Assembly (NCBI RefSeq): GCF_050003625.1
Contig: NC_134397.1
Span: 198,607,063-198,671,062, forward strand
DNA: 64,000 nucleotides
Reading direction: 5' to 3'
DNA from: Haematobia irritans
Taxonomy: Eukaryota > Arthropoda > Insecta > Diptera > Muscidae
Shown: positions 11,854 to 23,637 of the stretch, one piece after another
Numbering within the stretch: position 1 is the first letter of the stretch
Layout: every line of letters begins with the position of its first letter
Made by a program: the position numbers and the translations under genes
Notes under the pieces: generated by a model
What the model was told of the DNA's origin: nothing
The model's database searches: none
Seen by the model: the letters and a program-made list of their open reading frames with translations, nothing else

Positions 11854-12471
11854 CTTGACAATAATCTTTCAGTGAAATTTTTGTTGAAATTTAGCAAAAA
11901 GTACCTTTCCGCTCAAAAAAATACCTTTTTTGTACTTTCTTAAAAATTGTATTTTCCATCCCTGGCATCCGTGAAGTCTCCAGTGGCTTTAATCAAAGCT
12001 CATTTTTCAATTTGTGTTGCACCTGTTCTCGCGATATGTTCAGCTCACGAGTAACTGCGCCGTGGCTGCCAATTTTGCCGATTTATCGGCATTTTGACGA
12101 TTTTTTACTCAAAAAATAGCAAATGCCGATTTTCCGATGTTTGCCCCAAAAATGACGATATTAGCTGCGTTCAAAAATTTTGACTAGAAGCTGTTCGTTT
12201 ACACGCTTAGACCCACCAAAAGAAACAATACATTTGACAGTTGCCAGATAGAAAAATTGCGAGTTTTTGCTGGAGATGAATGTTGGAGCTATACCTCATT
12301 TTACACCTACAGTATTAGTATCACGGTTGCCACTCGTGCCAAAAATACTCCACCAAAATTTGAAGAGAATTTTACCAAAAATTTACCAAATAAAAAAAAT
12401 TAAGTTGTTGATAAAATTTTTGTGGTTAGTATATAAAAAAAATTGTTTTATTCGAAAGAAATGTTTTGTAT

Positions 12472-13095
12472 TGAATTGATAGAAAATTTTATTTTTACAG
12501 AAAACATTGTCCAAATTTTATTTCTACAGAAAATTTAATTTTAATAGAAAAAATTTAATTTCTATAGAAAAGTTCGTCAAAATTTTATTTCTATAGAAAA
12601 TTTTGTCAAAATTTTATTTCTATAGAAAATTTTGTCAAATTTTATTTCTATATAAAATTTTATCAAAATTTTAGTTTTATAAAAAATATTGTCAAAATTA
12701 TATTTCTATAGAAAATTTTGTCAAAATTTTATTTCTATAGAAATTTTTGTCAAAATTTTATTTCTATAGAAAATTTTGTCAAATTTTATTTTTATATAAA
12801 ATTTTGTCAAAATTTTAGTTCTATAGAAGATTTTGTGAAAATTTTAGTTTTATAGAAAATGTCGTCAAAATTATATTTATGTAGAAAATTTTGTCAAAAA
12901 TGTTATTTCTATAGAAAAATTTCTGAGTACTTTATATCTGTAGAGAATTTGCATACGTTCTTGAAAAATTTATTTCTATAGAACATTTTTGGCAATTTTT
13001 TGTCTATAGTAAATTCTTGCAAAATTTTATTTCTAAGAAAATTTCATCAAAATTTTTTTCTGTAGAAGATTTTGTTAAAATTTTATTTCAATAGA
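12472..13095 (-). repeat. 29-bp satellite array inside the GGCTGCC element
   Basis: Reverse-oriented monomers, typical TTTCTATAGAAAATTTTGTC, grow more degenerate to the right. A second case of satellite carried within a transposon-like unit. Confidence 0.85.
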
Positions 13096-13174
13096 ATATT
13101 GTACCTCTTAATTGGAGATTTATGTTCAAATTGTGGAAAATTTTTAAATAAAAATCTTACTGAATTAGTAACTG

Positions 13175-14306
13175 CACGCAGAGAAGAAACATGATTGTCA
13201 CAATCATATTCGAAGAGCAAAATAATATGATAGGCGACCATGTAACATTTTAACCTGCAACCATGTTGGCTCAGTGAACATGGTTCTAAGAAAAATGTAA
13301 TTGTCCTCATTTAAAATGTTATTATATTGATAAAAAGAATTTTGTTTGAATGAAAAGACAATGGTCACGATTTAAAATGTTATGGTATTCATTAAAAATG
13401 TTTTTCTTCTAGTTAAAAGAACATTGTCACAACCTAAAATGTTTTGATCTTTATGAAAAAACTTTTTTCATCGTCGAAAAAAGGACGCCACTTGAGAAAA
13501 GAAAACACAAAATTAACTTTATTTGTTTGTTTTTATTTATAAACTAATTCATTGTTTATTTGTATTTATACTGCCGTTCAAGCAAACATCATATATTTTT
13601 ACACACTCTATTTTATTTCAATTTCAACAATAAGTAATTATTCCATATTTACATCGTGCGCATCAAATGTACAAACGCAGACATCATGTAACTGCAAATA
13701 AAAATAAATGATACCATATAGCAAAATGCAGAACAAAAAACAGGTACATTTTTTCAATTACACTTTCCTTTTTTGTGTTCACATAAAACCACGTGCCACT
13801 TCTGAATAAATAAATTAACACAAAACACAGTAAATCCGTATTCTCCGTTCATTCCAAGAAACAATCAACACACGACTGACGCGCAAAATGAAAATCGTGT
13901 GTACCTGCTCAATGTTTTTATAAAATTCTGTTCGCTGCAAACAAGTTAAAAAATTAAATGGTCACGAAAAAAATGTAAATGGTCTTTATGGCCATGTAAT
14001 GGTTCTAGACATGTCTATACTTAACCTATAAAAATACTTTTTTCCCTGTAAAAAAGTACAAAAATTGAATGGTCAGGTACATGATTTTCCCGACCATTTA
14101 ATGGTCTCAAATTCTATCATTTAAATGATAGAACATGTTTGCGGTATTTGAGAACCATTCAAATGCTTATTGCCACTATAAATTTTTCTCCGCTCGAAAA
14201 CTATTTTTACAAAGACAAAATACATGGTTTTCGCGGTAATTACATGCTCTAGCTAAGCATTAAATGGATGCGGCAACCATGTCCAAACATGGTTTTTCTG
14301 TGCGTG
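13175..14306. mobile_element. Family G element, copy 1 (CACGCAGAG ends)
   Basis: Ends are CACGCAGAGAAGAAACATG and CATGGTTTTTCTGTGCGTG (inverted). The interior is nearly collinear with 41737-42842, including CCATGTAACATTTTAACCTG near the left and AATGGATGCGGCAACCATG near the right. It is rich in ATGGTC words. No convincing coding frame; short frames such as 13083-13310 are by-products. No clear target duplication at this copy. Confidence 0.8.
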
Positions 14307-14660
14307 CGTATATTTAAAAAAAATATTTTTTTATTATTTTTAATTGCATAGCATTGCATACATTTTTTAAGTTATTTTTATACAAAGACGAATTCAATGT
14401 GATTTTGTTGTTGAAAGACATAGTGGGATATATTAATTTTCTGTTCTTTATATGAAATAAATACTTTTGTTTTTAACAAAAAAATTAGTTTGGATTGAAT
14501 ATTATTTACACTGCAGATTTTTTGACGATTTTTAAAATGGAAGTGACGATTATGACGATGTTTTCAGAAAAAAGTGACGATTTTTCTTGAAATTTTATTG
14601 GCAGCCCTTCATCTGGCCTTTATTTTTCGGATCATTCGTGGTGTTGTTACCAGTGTTGCC

Positions 14661-15052
14661 AGTACTTTTCTCGCTCTTGTCAAAGAAAAAACAGTTTAAA
14701 TTAAAGTTCCTCACAAAAATTCCCAATAAATGTTTGACAAGTTTTCATTTAGACAAATTGTTGTAATTGACTTTTAATAAAATAGAAATAAAAAGAATTT
14801 CTGGTAATCCATTATTGTAAACTTGATTTATTATACTGAAGTGATATCGAAAATATTCCCAAATTTATGGAAAATTCCACAACACATCCCCAAATCCATC
14901 ACCAAAAACTTTATTGTTGAATAATAGATCAAAATGAGTTTGAAAACTTACAAGAAATAATATGAATTATTACTAAAAAAAATGATAGCAATCTTAAGTT
15001 GTTTGTAATACATATCAGACGCTCTGTATACTCACAAAATACATTGTTTATA
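14661..15052. other. Unassigned sequence
   Basis: AT-rich sequence with no recognised repeat, domain or RNA. It begins after the DD37D remnant (CCAGTGTTGCCAGTAC). Confidence 0.35.
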
Positions 15053-15482
15053 CACTCAGAAAAAAGTTTACTTGGATCCAAAGATTTATGCTTTCCCTTA
15101 AGGATTTTGGTATTGATTCCGGGCCAATGACATTAAATCCTTAAAATAAGTCAGCCTATATTTGAAGCGTTTTTATCTTAAATATAAAGATTCAATATTT
15201 CAGTTAATTTAAGGACGATTTCTATAAATCAAAAATGTGATTTTTGTTTTCTTTTTTTCTTTGTTAAGGAAATTTTGTCTTAGTTGAAAGACATACGGCT
15301 TTAACGAAGTGAAGCAAATTTCCAAAATTTTTTGTCCTGAATTTAATAAACAAAAATGTTTTTGAAGCGAAGATTAAAATCTCATTATTTTAAAGAAATT
15401 TGTCCTTAATATTTTATAAATTATGCATCCTAAAATTTAGGTTACGTAATCTTCAATATCACGTAATTATTTTTTCAGTGTA
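15053..15482. mobile_element. Small inverted-end element (ACACT..AAAAAA ends)
   Basis: Left ACACTCAGAAAAAAGTTTAC and right TAATTATTTTTTCAGTGTA are inverted. The start of the interior (TTGGATCCAAAGATT) is shared with 60955-60985, and the ACACTGAAAAAAA-type end recurs at 31745 and 62771. Non-coding. Confidence 0.55.
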
Positions 15483-16402
15483 TCTGTGTATCTACATGAT
15501 ATAGTTTTTATATTTTACCAAAAAACAAAAGTAAACAAAATATTTGTACAATAAGTTCTAAGCAGACCACCCTCGTATATATACTATAGTTTAAAAATTA
15601 GTACATTTCAATCTATCCGCAATTCTAGATTTCGGATGTTTTAAATCATATCCACAAATATTACATGTCAAAATGACACCCACTCATATACACAAGAGAT
15701 AATCCATAAATTTGTCCTCCCTTATCTCGGTAACAAGTACTTCCGTTAAGGCGAATTATCTCAGGCTTGCCACTATAAAAAACCAACAACTACACAAACC
15801 CCCACAACTACAATCATCCGTTAGTGGCCATCTAGAGTGCATAAAAGGTATTTCCTGTTATAAAACTGCAATTTAACTAGCAGCGGACAGACAGACAGAC
15901 GGACAACCGTGGAGCTTTAACTGCATGCATTCATAGTACATGGGGATGGACAGACATGTTCAAAAACTTAATACAAAAATACACAAGATTCAAAATTTGA
16001 TCAACAGAGAGATAACGGTCAGAGCTACTAAACACGGACAAAATGTAGCAATCATCTGATTTGGGATTTCTTTTTTTTTTTGTTGTGTATTTTTCTGGAG
16101 CTCATTGTGGGGATGACTGTTAAAACCTCAAGTGTTAAATGCAATTTAAGCTAAATTCAATTAATTTCAATCTACTCAAGCTGGTATGACTGCCACACCA
16201 CTGAATATTGACAAACACACACATACCGATACACCATGTCACGCCAGTACTATTAGCAGTATTGCAAAAAAAAAACTAAATTCACTATTCCTGTGTTCCG
16301 AATCTGCACTCATTCATAAGTTGGTTTCATTCAATCCTATGAGTGTTTGCAGAACTATAGAACATGAGGGTCTCATGAAAAGTTAGTTCAAAAGGCCTGA
16401 AC
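15483..16402. other. Unassigned stretch with a GACAGACAGACGGAC block
   Basis: No recognised family. It includes a GGACAGACAGACAGACGGAC tract (15888-15907), also seen in repeat tails. A 66-codon frame at 16186-16386 has no recognisable features. It could be host intergenic DNA. Confidence 0.35.
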
Positions 16403-17585
16403 TGAAACAAAATTTTCTATCTGAACAAAAATTTTCTATATAAATAAAATTTTGACAAAATTTTCTATAGAAATACAATTTTGACAAAATTTTCTATAGA
16501 AATGAAATTTGACAAAATTTTCTATAGAAATACAATTTTGACAAAATTTTCTATAGAAATACAATTTTGACAAAATTGTCTATAGAAATACAATTTTGAC
16601 AAAATTGTCTATAAAAATACAATTTTGACAAAATTGTCTATAGAAATAAAATTTTGACAAAATTTTCCATAGAAATAAAATTTTGAGAAAATTTTCTATA
16701 GAAATAAAATTTTGCAAAAATTTTATACAGAAATAAAAATTTGACAAATGTTTCTATTGAAATAAAATTTTCCATAGAAATAAAGTCTTGAAAAAAATTT
16801 TTATAGAAATAATATTCTGTAAAAAAAATTTGTAGAAATATTTTTTTTTTTCTATAGAAATAAAATTTTGACAACTCTTCTATAGAAATAAAATTTTGAC
16901 AACTCTTCTATAGAAATAAAATTTTGACAAAAATTTCTAAAGAAATAAAATTTTGCAATAATTTTCTATAGAAATACCATTTTGACAAAATTTTATATAG
17001 AAATGCAATTTGGAAAAAATTTTCTATAGAATACGATTTTGACAAAATTGTCCATTTGACAAAATTTTCCATAGAAATAAAATTTTGAGAAAATTTTCTA
17101 AAGAAATAAAATTTTGCAAAAATTGTATACTGAAATAAAATGTTGACAAATTTTTCTATAGAAATAAAGTCTTGACAACATTTTCTATAGGAATTAAATT
17201 TTGCAAAAATTTTCTAACGAAATAAAATTTTGTATATTAATAAAAATTTTCTATAAAAATAAAATTTTTCAAAAATTTTCTATAGAAATAAAATTTTGAC
17301 AAAATTTTCTATAGGAAAAAAATTTTGCAAAAAAAATTTCTAACGAAATAAAATTTTGTATATAAATAAAATTTTTCAAAAATTTTCCATAGGAATGAAA
17401 TTTTAACAAAATTTTCTATAAAAATAAAATTTTGCAAAAATTGTCAACAGAAATAACATTTTGAGAAAATTTTCTATAGAAATAAAATTTTACCAAAATT
17501 TTCTATACAAATTAAAGCCTTGACAACATTTTCTATAGGAATAAAATTTTGCAAAAATTTTCTAACGAAATAAAATTTTACATTA
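16403..17585 (+). repeat. 29-bp satellite array 4
   Basis: Forty or so degenerate monomers with the TTTTGACAAAATTTTCTATA variant prevalent, with local variants such as ACAATTTTGACAAAATTGTC repeated side by side (16540-16640). Neighbouring monomers share private changes, the sign of local homogenisation. Confidence 0.92.
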
Positions 17586-17985
17586 ATTACAATTTTAAAT
17601 GCGCGCTAATTGGACATGAAGATTAAGGAATTGGTATTATTATGCTATTGAAAAGAAAAGGAGAAGATGATGCACAATGGTGGTGAAAAAATGATTCAAC
17701 TTAGGAGAAATGATTCTCGCATGAAATTAGCATATAAGACACAAATTGAATCACCTCACCCAGCCATATGTTACTAGAGAATATGGAAATGTGGATTAGC
17801 TAACACTGAAACATATGTATACTCAGGCTTGTAAGATGGGTGTCTGGCATTTTCTTTTCAATAGGATAATAATACCAATTACTTAATCTTCATGTCCAAT
17901 TAGTTCGCATTTAATATTGTAATTAATGTAAAATAATTGATTTGGACGAAAAACCAGCCTACGTTGATATCAGGCTAACATAAGA
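17586..17985. mobile_element. Family E fold-back element, copy 1
   Basis: Long inverted arms lie at about 17604-17665 (CTAATTGGACATGAAGATTA) and 17845-17912 (TAATCTTCATGTCCAATTAG). The right end contains TATCAGGCTAACAT. It interrupts the satellite. A diverged relative lies at 26571-27864 in the other orientation. Non-coding. Confidence 0.7.
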
Positions 17986-20900
17986 TAAAATTTTGTATAT
18001 AAATAAAAATTTTCAAAAATGATGTATATAAATAAAATTTTTCAAAAATTTTCTATAGAAAAAAAATTTTGCAAAAGATTTCTATAGAAATACAATTTTG
18101 CAAATATTTTCTATAGAAATAAAATTTTGCAAAAAATTTCTATCGAAATAAAATTCTACAAAAAATTTCTATCGAAATAAAATTCTGCAAAAAAATTTCT
18201 GTAGAAATATTTTTTTTTCTATAGAAATAAAATTTTGAGAAAATTTTCTGTAGTTTCTATTTTTGTATATAAATAAAATTTTTCAAAAATGTTTTATATA
18301 AATAAAAATTTTCAAGAATTTTCTATAGAAATAAAATTTTGCAAAAATTTTCTATAGAAATAAAATTCTGCAAAAAAATCTGTAGAAATAATTTTTTTTT
18401 CTATAGAAATAAAATTTTGAGAAAATTTTCTGTATTTTTTTTTTGTATATAAATAAAATTTTTCAAAAATGTATATAAATCAAATTTTGCAAAAATTTTC
18501 TATAGAAATAAAATTCTGCAAAATATTTCTGTAGAAATAAAATTTTTAAAAAATTTTCTATAGAAATAAAATTTTGACAAAACTTTCTATAGAAATAAGG
18601 TCTTGACAAAATGTGCTATCACAATAAAGTCTTGACAAATTTTTCTAAAGAAATAAATTTTTGACAAAAATTTCTATAGAAAAATTGACAAAAACTTCTA
18701 TAGAAATAAAATTTTGCACAAATTTTCTATAGAACTAAAATTTTGCAAAAATTGTCTATAGAAATTTTCTATAGAAAATTTTCTATAGAAATAAAATTTT
18801 GCAAAAATTTTCTATAGAAATAAAGTTTTGCAAAAGATTTCTATAGAAATACAATTTTGCAAACATTTTCTATAGAAATAAGATTTTGCAAAAATTTTCT
18901 ATAGAAATAAAATTTTGCAAAAATTTTCTATAAAAATAAAATTTTGCAAAAATTTTCTATAGAAATAAAATTTTGCAAAAAAAATCTATAGAAATAATTT
19001 TTTTTTTGTATATAAATAACATTTTTCAAAAATTTTCTATAGAAATAAAAATTTTAAAAAATTTTCTATAGAAATAAAACTTTTCAAAAATTGTCTACAG
19101 AAATAAAATGTGGACAAAATTTTCTATAGAAATAAAATTTTGACAAAAGTTTCTATAGAAATAAAATCTTGACAAAATTTTCTATCAAAATAAAGTCTTG
19201 AAAAATTTTTCGATAGAAATAATTTTTTGACAAAATTTTCTATAGAAATAAAATTTTGTCAAAAAATTCAAAAGAAATAAAATTTTGACAAAAATTTCTA
19301 AAGAAATAAAATTTCGCACAAATTTTCTATAGAAATAAAATTTTGACAAAAATTTCTACAGAAATAAAATTTTGCAAAAATCGTCTATATGAATACAATT
19401 TTGCAAAACATTTTCTGTAGAAATAAGATTTTGCAAAAATTTTCTATAGAAATAAAATTTTGCCAAAAGTTTCTATAGAAATAAAATCTTGACAAAATGT
19501 TCTATCAAAATAAAGTCTTGACAAAATTTTCGATAGAAATAAATTTTTGACAAAATTTTCTATAGAAATAAAATTTTGACAAAAAATTCTATAGAAATAA
19601 AATTTTGACAAAAATTTCTAAAGAAATAAAATTTTGCAAAAATAAATAAAATTTTGCACAAATTTTCTATAGAAATAAAATTTTGCAAAAATTTTCTATA
19701 GAAATTAAATTCTGAAAACAAAAATGTATAAAAATTTTTTTGTTCTATAGAAATAAATTCTTGAGAAAATTTTCTATATAAAATGTTAACAAAATTTTCT
19801 ATAGAAATAAAATTTTGCAAAAAAATTCTATAGAAATAATTTTTTTGTATATAAATAACATTTTTCAAAAATTTTCTATAGAAATAAAATTTTTAAAAAA
19901 TTTTCAATAGAAATAAAACTTTGCAAAAATTGTCTACAGAAATAAAATGTGGACACAATTTTCTATAGAAATAAAATTTTGCCAAAAGTTTCTATAGAAA
20001 TAAAATCTTGACAAAATGTTCTATCAAAATAAAGTCTTGACAAAATTTTCGATAGAAATAAATTTTTGACAAAATTTTCTATAGAAATAAAATTTTGACA
20101 AAAAATTCTATATAAATAAAATTTTGACAAAAATTTCTAAAGAAATAAAATTGTGTAAAAATAAATAAAAATGTTGCACACATTTTCTATAGAAATAAAA
20201 TTTTGCAAAAATTTTCTATAGAAATTAAATGCTGAAAAAAAAAATTATGTATAAATAGTTTTTTTTTATAGAAATAAAATCTTGAGAAAATTTTCTATAC
20301 TTTCTATATAAAATGTTAACAAAATTTTCTATAGAAATAAAATTTTGCAAAAAAAATCTATAGAAATAATTTTTTTTTGTATATAAATAACATTTTTCAA
20401 AAATTTTCTATAGAAATAAATTTTTTAAAAAATTTTCTATAGAAATAAAACTTTGCAAAAATTGTCTACAGAAATAAAATGTGGACACAATTTTCTATAG
20501 AAATAAAATTTTGACAAAAGTTTCTATAGAAATAAAATCTTGACAAAATGTTCTATCAACATAGTCTTGACAAATTTTTCGATAGAAATAAATTTTTGAC
20601 AAAATTTTCTATAGACATAAAATTTTGACAATAAATTCTATAGAAATAAAATTTTGACAAAAATTTCTAAAGAAATAAAATTGTGTAAAAATAAATAAAA
20701 TTTTGCACAAATTTTCTATAGAAATAAAATTTTGCAAAAATTTTCTATAGAAATAAAATTCTGCAAAAAAAAAATTGTAGAAATTATTTTTTTTTCTACC
20801 GAAATAAAATCTTGAGAAAATTTTCTATATTTTCTATATAAAATGTTAACAAAATTTTCTATAGAAATAAAATTTAGCAAAAACAAATAAATTAAAAATA

Positions 20901-21660
20901 AAATTTTGTAAAAACTTTCCATAGAAATAAAATTTTGACAAAAATTTGTAAAGAAATACAATTTTGCAAAAACTTTCTATATAAATAAAATTTTACAAAA
21001 ATGTTCTAAATAAATAAAATTTTGCAAAAATTTTCTATATAATTAAAATTTTGCACATATTTTCTATATAATTAAAATTTTGCACATATTTTCTACAGAA
21101 ATAAAATTTTGCAAAAATGTTCTATATAAATAAAATTTTGCACAAATTTTTTATAAAAATAAAATTTTGCAAAAAATTTCTATAGAAATAAAATGTTTCA
21201 AAAATTTTCTATAGAAATAAAATTTAGCAAAAATAAATAAATTAGAAATAAAATTTTGTAAAAACTTTCCATAGAAATAAAATTTTGACAAAAATTTGTA
21301 AAGAAATAAAATTTTGCAAAAATTTTCTATATAAATAAAATTTTGCAAAAATTTTCTATATAAATAACATTTTGCAAAAATTTTCTATATAATTAAAATT
21401 TTGCAAAAATTTTCTATATAAATAAAATTTTGTACAAATTTTCTATAGAAATAAAAGTTTGCAAAAATTTTCTATATAAATAAAATTTTGCACAAATTTT
21501 CTATGAAAATAAAATTTTGCAAAAAAATTCTATAGAATAAAATGTTTAAAAAATTTTCAATATAAATAAAATTTTGACAAAATTTTCTATAGAAATAAAA
21601 TTTTGACAAAATTTGTTATAGAAATAAAATTGTGCAAAAATCTGTAGAAATAAAGTTTTG
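17986..21660 (+). repeat. 29-bp satellite array 5, with higher-order repeats
   Basis: The longest array in the window. The TTTTGCAAAAATTTTCTATA variant dominates. A distinctive block, TTTTTTGTATATAAATAACA followed by TTTTTC, recurs near 19006, 19848 and 20377, giving higher-order spacings of about 840 and 530 bp. Periodic Phe/Tyr/Lys/Asn-rich frames on the minus strand are translation of the 29-bp period and are not genes. Confidence 0.92.
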
Positions 21661-22937
21661 GCTACTAAAACTTCTCCGTTGGCACTAAAAAATACCAAAG
21701 TTCTTCGCCGGGAATATCCCAAAATATCCCACAGCCAAGTTCATGGAGCGTGTGGTGGTTTTGTCGTCCGTTTGCAGGCAATTACTTGTGCTAAAGGAAG
21801 TAAATTCTAACAAATCTAAACTTATTCTAAAATTTTATGGGTTTTACGTTTTATGTAAAATGTATAGAGCTTTACTTGTTGTATTACATATCAACTACCC
21901 TGTAGACTTCTCAACTTCCCGAATTATCCTCGTACTCCTTATATATATTGCTAGGATTCAATGTGGGGGTTGCACAAAACACAATGTAGCCAAGTGCCTC
22001 AGACAATCATCGTCATCATCATCACATGTAATTGACCTCTTTCAATGAGACGACATTCTTCAGAAGCACAGACGTTGTATTGCAGGCGCTCAACTTCGCT
22101 TCTTCACTATCAACAGCCAGATTATGGGCAGTTGCTATTTTGTGTGGAGATTTCTCGTTGACTTGTTGTGGCAAAATTTTATTAAAAGTTTATAAGTATT
22201 GTGATTTAAAAGTCGGCATGTAAAGACAGACAGAGGGACTATCCGAAGCATGAACAAGGGGGGTGGGGGGCACTATACCATATGAACTCAGTGTTGGGAG
22301 ATAATGGAGAGGATCGATCTGTTGTTTTGTTTTGTAATTTTATTATTGTTAAACAATGCAATAAACATAGCAATGATAATGTTTTGCTGTTCATTTATTT
22401 ATTTATTGTTATTGTATAAATGTAGTATCTTGTTGTATTTTTTTTCGATGTTTTTGCACTTTGCCGACTTTTGCTAAGAGTTGTAGGTTTATTGACCCAG
22501 AAATATTCGACCCTTTTATGAAAATGCTTATTTTTTTTATTTTTGGCAAGTGGTATTTTATGGAATTTTACAAATGTAGAAAACCATTAATTAAAGGTGC
22601 AGGATTAGTGTAGTGATCACTAAAAGCTAAATATATAGCACCATGTAAGGCATTCTTGGTTGTTTCTCACAAACACTTTCTGACAAAAGGTATTTTTATA
22701 CGCCGAAAAAATTCTCTTCATTAATTGTACGAAACATTCTTCATTAACTCTTCTTCGTGAATTCTTCATTAAAACAACGAAATTTTCATTCATTTTCAAA
22801 AATTAAACGAAGAACATTTTACGAATATACGAAACGTCTACGTATTTTTAACGAAACTTTCTTCAAATTTCATGACTTTTGTGAAGAAGTTTTCACGATT
22901 TTTTGAATATTTTACATTCTGCGTTAAAATTTCTTCA
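21661..22937. other. Low-repeat stretch, possible host DNA
   Basis: Base composition is more balanced here and no repeat family is recognised. Frames at 21743-22048 (101 codons) and 22032-22223 (63 codons) show no domain I know. A G-rich run GGGGGGTGGGGGGC lies at about 22259-22272. From 22700 there are CTTCATTAA-like words. One of the few places where host exons could hide, but none is supported. Confidence 0.4.
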
Positions 22938-22951
22938 TACACCCTCAAAAA

Positions 22952-23293
22952 GTGAGCCACCGTGGTGTAATGGTTAGCATGCCCGCCTTGCATACACAAG
23001 GTCGTGGGTTCGAATCCTGCTTCGACCGAACACCAAAAAGTTTTTCAGCGGTGGATTATCCCACCTCAGTAATGCAGGTGATATTTCTGAGGGTTTTAAA
23101 GCTTCCCTAAGTGGTTTCACTGCAATGTGGAACGCCGTTCGGACTCGGCTATAAAAAAGAGGTCCCTTGTCATTGAGCTTAACATGGAATCGGGCAGCAC
23201 TCAGTGATAAGAGAGAAGTTCACCAATGTGGTATCACAATGGACTGAATAGTCTAAGTGAGCCAGATACATCGGGCTGCCACCTAACCTAACC
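22952..23293 (+). mobile_element. tRNA-derived SINE, copy 2
   Basis: The head GTGGTGTAATGGTTAGCATG with GGGTTCGAATCCTGC, the conserved body and the CCTAACCTAACC tail are intact. A perfect 14-bp target duplication TACACCCTCAAAAA flanks it (22938-22951 and 23294-23307), the mark of LINE-mediated insertion. The target is the terminus of a family D repeat. Confidence 0.93.
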
Positions 23294-23530
23294 TACACCC
23301 TCAAAAAAATCGCTTCTGTAACATATACCCCAAACACATTTTGCAAGCATATATATTTTCAGGATTGGTCCAAACAAAATATTGATTGTGTAGTTCAACC
23401 TACACCCTCAAAAAAATCGCTTCTGTAACATATACCCCAAACACATTTTGCAAGCATATATATTTTCAGGATTGGTCCAAACAAAATATTGATTGTGTTG
23501 TTCAAACATATTATGTTTCACATTAGGGCA
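23294..23530 (-). mobile_element. Family D terminal fragment with a 107-bp tandem duplication
   Basis: ACACCCTCAAAAAAATCGCT and the next 90 bases occur twice (from 23295 and again from 23402). The second copy continues to CATATTATGTTTCACATTAG. The sequence is the reverse complement of the right end of family D (compare 9540-9676). Confidence 0.75.
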
Positions 23531-23637
23531 TGCACTGCACTATGGGCGAAATCAAGATTTTAGCGCCAAAAAAAAATACTTCTCAACAAGTTAGCTGCAC
23601 AAAATTGGGTGAGTAGATTTGTAGTTATAAACAAGTA

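Larger units (their letters stand above)
10326..11964. mobile_element. Non-autonomous hAT-like element with 8-bp target duplication
   Basis: Terminal inverted repeats CAGGGATGGAAAATGCAGTA (left) and TTGTATTTTCCATCCCTG (right) are flanked by a perfect 8-bp duplication GCATCCGT (10318-10325 and 11965-11972). An 8-bp duplication with CAGGG ends fits the hAT superfamily. Its own interior has no hAT transposase. It holds a DD41D mariner derivative (10484-11416) and a block of 29-bp satellite. It sits inside the dead DD37D transposase. Confidence 0.85.
12061..14608. mobile_element. Unclassified element with GGCTGCCAAT inverted ends
   Basis: Left end GGCTGCCAATTTTGCC and right end TTTTATTGGCAGCC are inverted repeats, with TGACGATTTTT words repeated near both ends. 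It interrupts the DD37D pseudogene: coding-like sequence resumes across the two borders. No clear target duplication is visible (perhaps only CC). It contains satellite (12472-13095) and a family G element (13175-14306). No transposase seen. Confidence 0.6.
10030..14660 (-). pseudogene. DD37D (maT-like) mariner transposase, split and decayed, copy 1
   Basis: Reading the minus strand, coding remnants appear in three pieces. About 14609-14660 gives a short N-terminal piece (TRNDPKNKGQMK). 11973-12060 gives an HTH-like piece (GAVTRELNISREQVQHKL). 10030-10317 gives the catalytic core (MVMVWAVVTAFGRSLLVFID, then LKPWTD and RRKWTFQ). The pieces are separated by two large insertions, 10326-11964 and about 12061-14608. 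After WTFQ the expected QDSAPSH-type catalytic Asp is replaced, so the second catalytic residue is lost. Stops and frameshifts occur throughout. Assignment rests on agreement with the better preserved copy at 40972-41638 and on my memory of the family. Confidence 0.7.

Noticed and set aside
13083..13310. 75-codon frame also present near 41564-41937
   Set aside because: Its repetition is explained by the two family G copies, and the reading frame breaks differently in each.
16638..21348. Several Phe/Tyr/Lys/Asn-rich frames (FYFYRKFCQNFIS type)
   Set aside because: They repeat every 29 residues, three 29-bp monomers, and lie fully in satellite; the same frames occur in every array.
17986..21660. 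Short regularly spaced repeats resembling a CRISPR array
   Set aside because: There are no unique spacers; monomers are directly adjacent and degenerate, and the context is a eukaryotic nuclear genome.
22960..23030. Apparent tRNA gene in the SINE head
   Set aside because: Box A and box B are good, but the acceptor and anticodon arms do not fold canonically and the unit is followed by the SINE body in four copies.
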